Source: DASUDX01 sp036275365
GTDB lineage: Bacteria > Pseudomonadota > Gammaproteobacteria > Nevskiales > Nevskiaceae
Direction: 5' to 3'
DNA: 16,707 bases
NCBI GenBank assembly: GCA_036275365.1
Contig: DASUDX010000110.1
Location: forward strand, 1-16,707
Shown: positions 13,474 to 16,707 of the stretch, one piece after another
Layout of the letters: each line of letters begins with the position of its first letter
Position numbering within the stretch: position 1 is the stretch's first letter
Program-made: the position numbers and the translations under genes
Notes under the pieces: generated by a model
What the model was told of the DNA's origin: nothing
Database searches by the model: none
What the model saw: the letters and a program-made list of their open reading frames with translations, nothing else

Positions 13474-14709
13474 ATGAATCCCATGAACACCGCTGCCCTG
13501 CCGCTGTCCGGTCGCCGCATCCTGCTCGGGGTCTGCGGGGGCATTGCCGCCTACAAGGCGGCCGAGCTGTGCCGCCGGCTGGCGGACTGGGGCGCCGAGG
13601 TGCAGGTGGTGATGACCGAGGCGGCCACCCATTTCATCGGCGAAGCCACCTTCCAGGCCCTGACCGGCCGGACGGTCCGCCGCTCGCTGTGGGATCCTGC
13701 CGCGGAGGCGGCGATGGGTCATATCGAGCTGGCCCGCTGGCCCGATCTGATCCTGATCGCCCCGGCCAGCGCCAACACCCTGGCCCGCCTCGCCCAGGGG
13801 CTGGCCGATGACCTGCTCGCCACCCTGTGCCTGGCCAGTGACCGGCCGCTGCTGGTGGCCCCGGCGATGAACCGCCTGATGTGGGCCCACCCGGCCACCC
13901 AGGCCAATCTCGCCACCCTCAGCGCGCGCGGCGTGCAGGTGCTGGCCCCGGGTGCCGGGGCCCAGGCCTGCGGCGAGGTCGGCGAGGGGCGCCTGCGCGA
14001 GCCGCTGGAGATCCGCGAGGATGTGCGGGCCCGGCTGAGCGCCGACGGCCCCCTGAGCGGACGACGGGTGGTGCTCACCGCCGGCCCCACCCGCGAGCCG
14101 CTCGACCCGGTGCGCTTCCTCACCAATCGCTCCTCCGGCAAGCAGGGCTATGCCCTGGCCGCCGCCCTGCAGCGGCTGGGCGCCCAGGTTCAGCTGATCT
14201 CCGGCCCGACCGCCCTCACCGCCCCGCCCGGGGTGGTGCGCGTCGAGGTGGAGACCGCCGCCCAGATGCTGGAGGCGGCCCTGGCCGCGGCCGCCGGGGC
14301 GGATCTGTTCATCGGCGCCGCGGCGGTGGCCGACTACACCCCGGCCACGGTCGCCAGCCAGAAGATCAAGAAGACCGACGACACCTTCGGCCTCGCGCTG
14401 AGCCGGACCGAGGATGTGCTGGCGCGGGTGCGCGCCGCCCATCCGGCGCTGTTCATGGTCGGCTTCGCCGCCGAGACCGAGCAGCTGGAGGCTCATGCCC
14501 GCGGCAAGCTTGCCCGCAAGCGCCTGAACCTGATCGCCGCCAACTGGGTCGGGGCGGGACGCGCCTTCGATCAGGACGACAACGCCCTCTCGGTGTTCTG
14601 GGAAGGCGGCCATCGGGAGATCGCCGCCGCCCCCAAGGCCGAGGTGGCGCGCCAGCTGGCCGGCCTGATCGCCGATCACTATCTCGCCCACCCATCCGCC
14701 CGGAGCTGA
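13474..14709 (+). CDS. coaBC: Bifunctional phosphopantothenoylcysteine decarboxylase / phosphopantothenate-cysteine ligase
   Basis: A 411-aa two-domain enzyme of coenzyme A synthesis. The N-terminal FMN-dependent CoaC domain (about 1-190) has GVCGGIAAYKA, the catalytic His83 in GHIELARWPD, the ADDLL helix, the motif PAMNRLMW (130-137) and the active Cys166 in AQACGEVGEGR. The C-terminal CoaB ligase domain (about 195-411) has LTAGPTREPLDPVRFLTNRSSGKQG, AAVADYTPA and KIKKTDD. Together they turn 4'-phosphopantothenate plus cysteine, using CTP, into phosphopantetheine. The start could be ATG 13474 or ATG 13483; neither has a clear ribosome site. dut follows four bases after the stop, as usual in this group. 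Confidence 0.96.
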   Translation: MNPMNTAALPLSGRRILLGVCGGIAAYKAAELCRRLADWGAEVQVVMTEAATHFIGEATFQALTGRTVRRSLWDPAAEAAMGHIELARWPDLILIAPASANTLARLAQGLADDLLATLCLASDRPLLVAPAMNRLMWAHPATQANLATLSARGVQVLAPGAGAQACGEVGEGRLREPLEIREDVRARLSADGPLSGRRVVLTAGPTREPLDPVRFLTNRSSGKQGYALAAALQRLGAQVQLISGPTALTAPPGVVRVEVETAAQMLEAALAAAAGADLFIGAAAVADYTPATVASQKIKKTDDTFGLALSRTEDVLARVRAAHPALFMVGFAAETEQLEAHARGKLARKRLNLIAANWVGAGRAFDQDDNALSVFWEGGHREIAAAPKAEVARQLAGLIADHYLAHPSARS

Positions 14710-14713
14710 GCCG

Positions 14714-15157
14714 ATGCAGACCCTGCAGATCCGCTGTCTCGACCCGCGGGCCGACCTGCCGGCCTACGCCACCCCCGGCAGTGCCGGCCTGGACCTGCGC
14801 GCCCTGCTCGACGCCCCGCTGACGCTGGAACCCGGCCAGACCCAGCTGCTCCGCACCGGGCTCGCCATCCATATCGGCAACCCGCATCTGGCGGCGGTGA
14901 TCCTTCCGCGCTCCGGCCTCGGCCACAAGCACGGCATCGTGCTCGGCAACCTGGTTGGCCTGATCGATTCCGACTACCAGGGCGAGCTGATGGTGAGCTG
15001 CTGGAACCGCGGCAGCAGCGCCTTCACCATCCAGCCGCTGGAGCGCATCGCCCAGCTGGTGTTCGTGCCGGTGACCCAGGTGCGCTTCGAGCGCGTCGAG
15101 GCCTTCACCGACAGCAGCCGCGGCAGCGGCGGTTTTGGTTCCACCGGCCTCGCCTGA
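14714..15157 (+). CDS. dut: Deoxyuridine 5'-triphosphate nucleotidohydrolase (dUTPase)
   Basis: A 147-aa trimeric dUTPase that hydrolyses dUTP to dUMP and pyrophosphate, keeping uracil out of DNA. All five family motifs are present in order: AGLDLRA (24-30), PRSGLGHKHG (65-74), the uridine-binding hairpin with GLIDSDYQGEL (82-92, catalytic Asp87), RIAQLVF (111-117) and the C-terminal glycine-rich arm RGSGGFGSTG (136-145). GGAG eight bases before the ATG is the ribosome site and lies at the end of coaBC, so the two are very likely cotranscribed. Confidence 0.97.
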   Translation: MQTLQIRCLDPRADLPAYATPGSAGLDLRALLDAPLTLEPGQTQLLRTGLAIHIGNPHLAAVILPRSGLGHKHGIVLGNLVGLIDSDYQGELMVSCWNRGSSAFTIQPLERIAQLVFVPVTQVRFERVEAFTDSSRGSGGFGSTGLA

Positions 15158-15176
15158 TCCCGTCCCCTTGCTGCGC

Positions 15177-16040
15177 ATGCCCATCGACCTGAAGAAAGCC
15201 CAGGACATCGCCCATGTCCTGACCGAAGCCCTGCCCTACATCCGCCGCTTCTCCGGCAAGACCTTCGTGGTCAAGTACGGCGGCAACGCGATGAAGGACG
15301 ACGAGATGATCGCCTCCTTCGCCCGCGACATCGTGCTGATGAAGCGGGTCGGCATGAACCCGGTGGTGGTCCACGGCGGCGGGCCGCAGATCGGCAGCCA
15401 CCTGGAGAAGCTCGGCAAGAAGAGCACCTTCATCGAGGGCATGCGGGTGACCGATGCCGAGACCATGGATGTGGTCGAGATGATGCTCGGCGGGCTGGTC
15501 AACAAGGCGATCGTCTCGGCCATCAACCAGCAGGGCGGCCTGGCGGTCGGGCTCACCGGCAAGGATGGCGGGCTGATCCGCGCCCGCAAGCTCACCATCA
15601 AGGGTCAGGACATCGGCCAGGTCGGCGAGGTCGAGGCGATCGACCCGCGGGTGGTGGCGCATCTGGAGAACGGCGGCTTCATTCCGGTGATCGCCCCGGT
15701 CGGCGTGGGCGAGGCTGGAGAGGCCTTCAACATCAACGCCGATCTGGTCGCCGGCAAGCTCGCCAGCGTGCTCAAGGCCGAGAAGCTGATGCTGCTCACC
15801 AATGCCGCCGGGGTGATGGACAAGGCCGGCCAGGTGCTCACCGGCCTGAAGGTGGAGCAGGTGCAGGCGCTGATTGCCGACGGCACCATCTACGGCGGCA
15901 TGCTGCCGAAGATCCAGTGCGCGCTGGATGCGGTGAACAGCGGCGTGCGCCACGCGGTGATCATCGACGGCCGGGTCGAGCACGCGGTGCTGCTGGAACT
16001 CTTCACCGACGAGGGTCTGGGCACCCTCATCAAGGCCTGA
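15177..16040 (+). CDS. argB: Acetylglutamate kinase
   Basis: A 287-aa amino-acid kinase that phosphorylates N-acetyl-L-glutamate, the second step of arginine synthesis. Motifs are VVKYGGNAM (Lys33), HGGGPQI (66-72), the substrate Arg90 in GMRVTD, FNINADLVA (184-192) and GGMLPKI with Lys245. The N-terminal helix (residues 1-20, DLKKAQDIAHVLTEALPYI) is the segment that links dimers into the arginine-inhibited hexamer in Pseudomonas and Thermotoga, so feedback inhibition by arginine is expected. The start at 15177 is chosen over an upstream in-frame ATG at 15135, which would overlap dut and add a Pro-rich stretch absent from the family. The algC gene found between dut and argB in Pseudomonas is absent. 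Confidence 0.96.
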   Translation: MPIDLKKAQDIAHVLTEALPYIRRFSGKTFVVKYGGNAMKDDEMIASFARDIVLMKRVGMNPVVVHGGGPQIGSHLEKLGKKSTFIEGMRVTDAETMDVVEMMLGGLVNKAIVSAINQQGGLAVGLTGKDGGLIRARKLTIKGQDIGQVGEVEAIDPRVVAHLENGGFIPVIAPVGVGEAGEAFNINADLVAGKLASVLKAEKLMLLTNAAGVMDKAGQVLTGLKVEQVQALIADGTIYGGMLPKIQCALDAVNSGVRHAVIIDGRVEHAVLLELFTDEGLGTLIKA

Positions 16041-16051
16041 GCGGCGCTCAG
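16037..16051. terminator. Palindrome spanning both stop codons of convergent genes
   Basis: CTGAGC-GGC-GCTCAG is a perfect 6-bp stem with a 3-base loop. The TGA of argB lies in one arm and the TGA of the convergent gene in the other. It may act as a short two-way terminator, though there is no T-tract on either side. Confidence 0.4.
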
Positions 16052-16707
16052 CGGGTCTCGACGATCTCGCGCTGGATCTTCCAGCTCTCGTCGGGCTGGG
16101 GCACCAGCAGCATCATCACCGTCACCGGCTTCGCCTTGGGCGCATCCACCCGCTCGGCGGTGAGCTTGTAGCGGCCGCCGCTCAGCGGGGCGTAGCGGAT
16201 CCGGCTGTAGGTGCGCGGCTGGTTCTTGGGCTGGGCCTTCTTCAGCGCCGCGGTCAGGGTGCTGCGGTGCTTGTCCAGCGCCACCACCGTGTCCACCGGC
16301 TTGCCGTCCTTGCCCTTGCGACGGTTGGTGATGGTGGCGTCCACCGCGTAGAGATCGAGCAGACCGGGATCGAAGCTGCGTTCCAGGGTCTGCAGTCGCG
16401 CCACCAGGGCCTTGGCGCCTTCCGGCACCTGATCCTCGCTGGCCATGCCCTCCTCGACCAGGCTGCCGATCGCCGGGCAGGCCGGCTCGCTCGTCGTGAG
16501 CTTGCGCAGCTCGCCGAAGCGCTTGAGATCGGCGGCGGCGTTGGCGCACAGGGTTTCGCGCTCGGCGCGCAGCGCGGCCGCGCCCTTCAGCTGGTCGACC
16601 AGGCTGAGCTCGAAGCTCTGCAGCTGCTGGTCCAGGCGGGCGCGCTCCGGCCCGGCCTTGAGCTCCGGCGCCTGCAGCTGGCTGCGCAGGGTGTCCAGGG
16701 TGCGCTC
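16048..16707 (-). CDS. Hypothetical protein with an NTF2/SnoaL-like C-terminus (5' end beyond window)
   Basis: The frame is open from the stop at 16048 to the window edge, giving 219 codons without a defined start. The internal ATG at 16446 is unlikely to be the true start because the same frame continues upstream with similar composition. The first ~90 visible residues are rich in Leu, Gln, Glu and Arg with heptad-like spacing (TLDTLRSQLQ, LDQQLQSFELSLVDQL), suggesting a coiled coil. Two cysteines sit near LCANAAAD and PACPAIG. The C-terminal part (LLDLYAVDATITNRRK ... SWKIQREIVETR) resembles NTF2/SnoaL-like folds, in which the last strand typically reads W-x-I-x-x. No enzymatic residues can be named. 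It is convergent with argB. Confidence 0.7.
   Translation of the reverse strand, partial: ERTLDTLRSQLQAPELKAGPERARLDQQLQSFELSLVDQLKGAAALRAERETLCANAAADLKRFGELRKLTTSEPACPAIGSLVEEGMASEDQVPEGAKALVARLQTLERSFDPGLLDLYAVDATITNRRKGKDGKPVDTVVALDKHRSTLTAALKKAQPKNQPRTYSRIRYAPLSGGRYKLTAERVDAPKAKPVTVMMLLVPQPDESWKIQREIVETR

Noticed and set aside
13243..14691. A 482-codon minus-strand frame opposite coaBC
   Set aside because: coaBC on the plus strand carries every catalytic motif; the reverse frame is Gly/His/Gln-rich without recognisable domains.

Overview
The window is a very GC-rich chromosomal segment of a gammaproteobacterium. The evidence is the conserved block rpmB-rpmG / radC <-> coaBC-dut-argB, the Pseudomonas-type arginine-regulated ArgB, the Crp/Vfr/Clp-like regulator and the E. 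coli-like L28 and L33 proteins. The genus cannot be fixed from the sequence alone. No tRNA, rRNA, CRISPR array, transposase or integrase is visible.

Layout. (1) 1-2866, minus strand: a decaying cluster of secreted alpha/beta-hydrolase lipoproteins. One gene is largely intact (509-2131). It is flanked by two related, degraded hydrolases: 1-468, with a stop and frameshifts, and 2132-2866, the N-terminal half only, now in frame with the intact gene. (2) 3029-3712: a Crp-family regulator with a 16-bp palindrome upstream. (3) 3876-5038: mtnB-mtnD of methionine salvage, joined by an ATGA overlap, without the usual mtnC. (4) 5136-6578: the magnesium channel mgtE. (5) 6740-7153: rpmB-rpmG behind a strong sigma-70 promoter. 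(6) 7264-8748: a Baeyer-Villiger-type flavin monooxygenase. (7) 8825-13155: a three-gene minus-strand unit. It holds a LolA-like periplasmic protein, an RND/MMPL exporter with a cyclic-nucleotide-binding domain fused to its C-terminus, and radC. (8) 13156-13473: a divergent intergenic region packed with consecutive stem-loops. (9) 13474-16040, plus strand: coaBC-dut-argB. (10) 16048-16707: a convergent, partial protein of unknown function.

Most genes are housekeeping: translation, coenzyme A, dUTP control, arginine, magnesium and methionine salvage. The accessory content has been added at the joints of the conserved block: the monooxygenase between rpmB and radC, and the exporter pair between radC and coaBC. 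The points most worth attention are the exporter with a built-in cyclic-nucleotide sensor domain, translated just ahead of radC; the four back-to-back hairpins before coaBC; and the hydrolase cluster where an intact gene has been joined to the remains of its neighbour.
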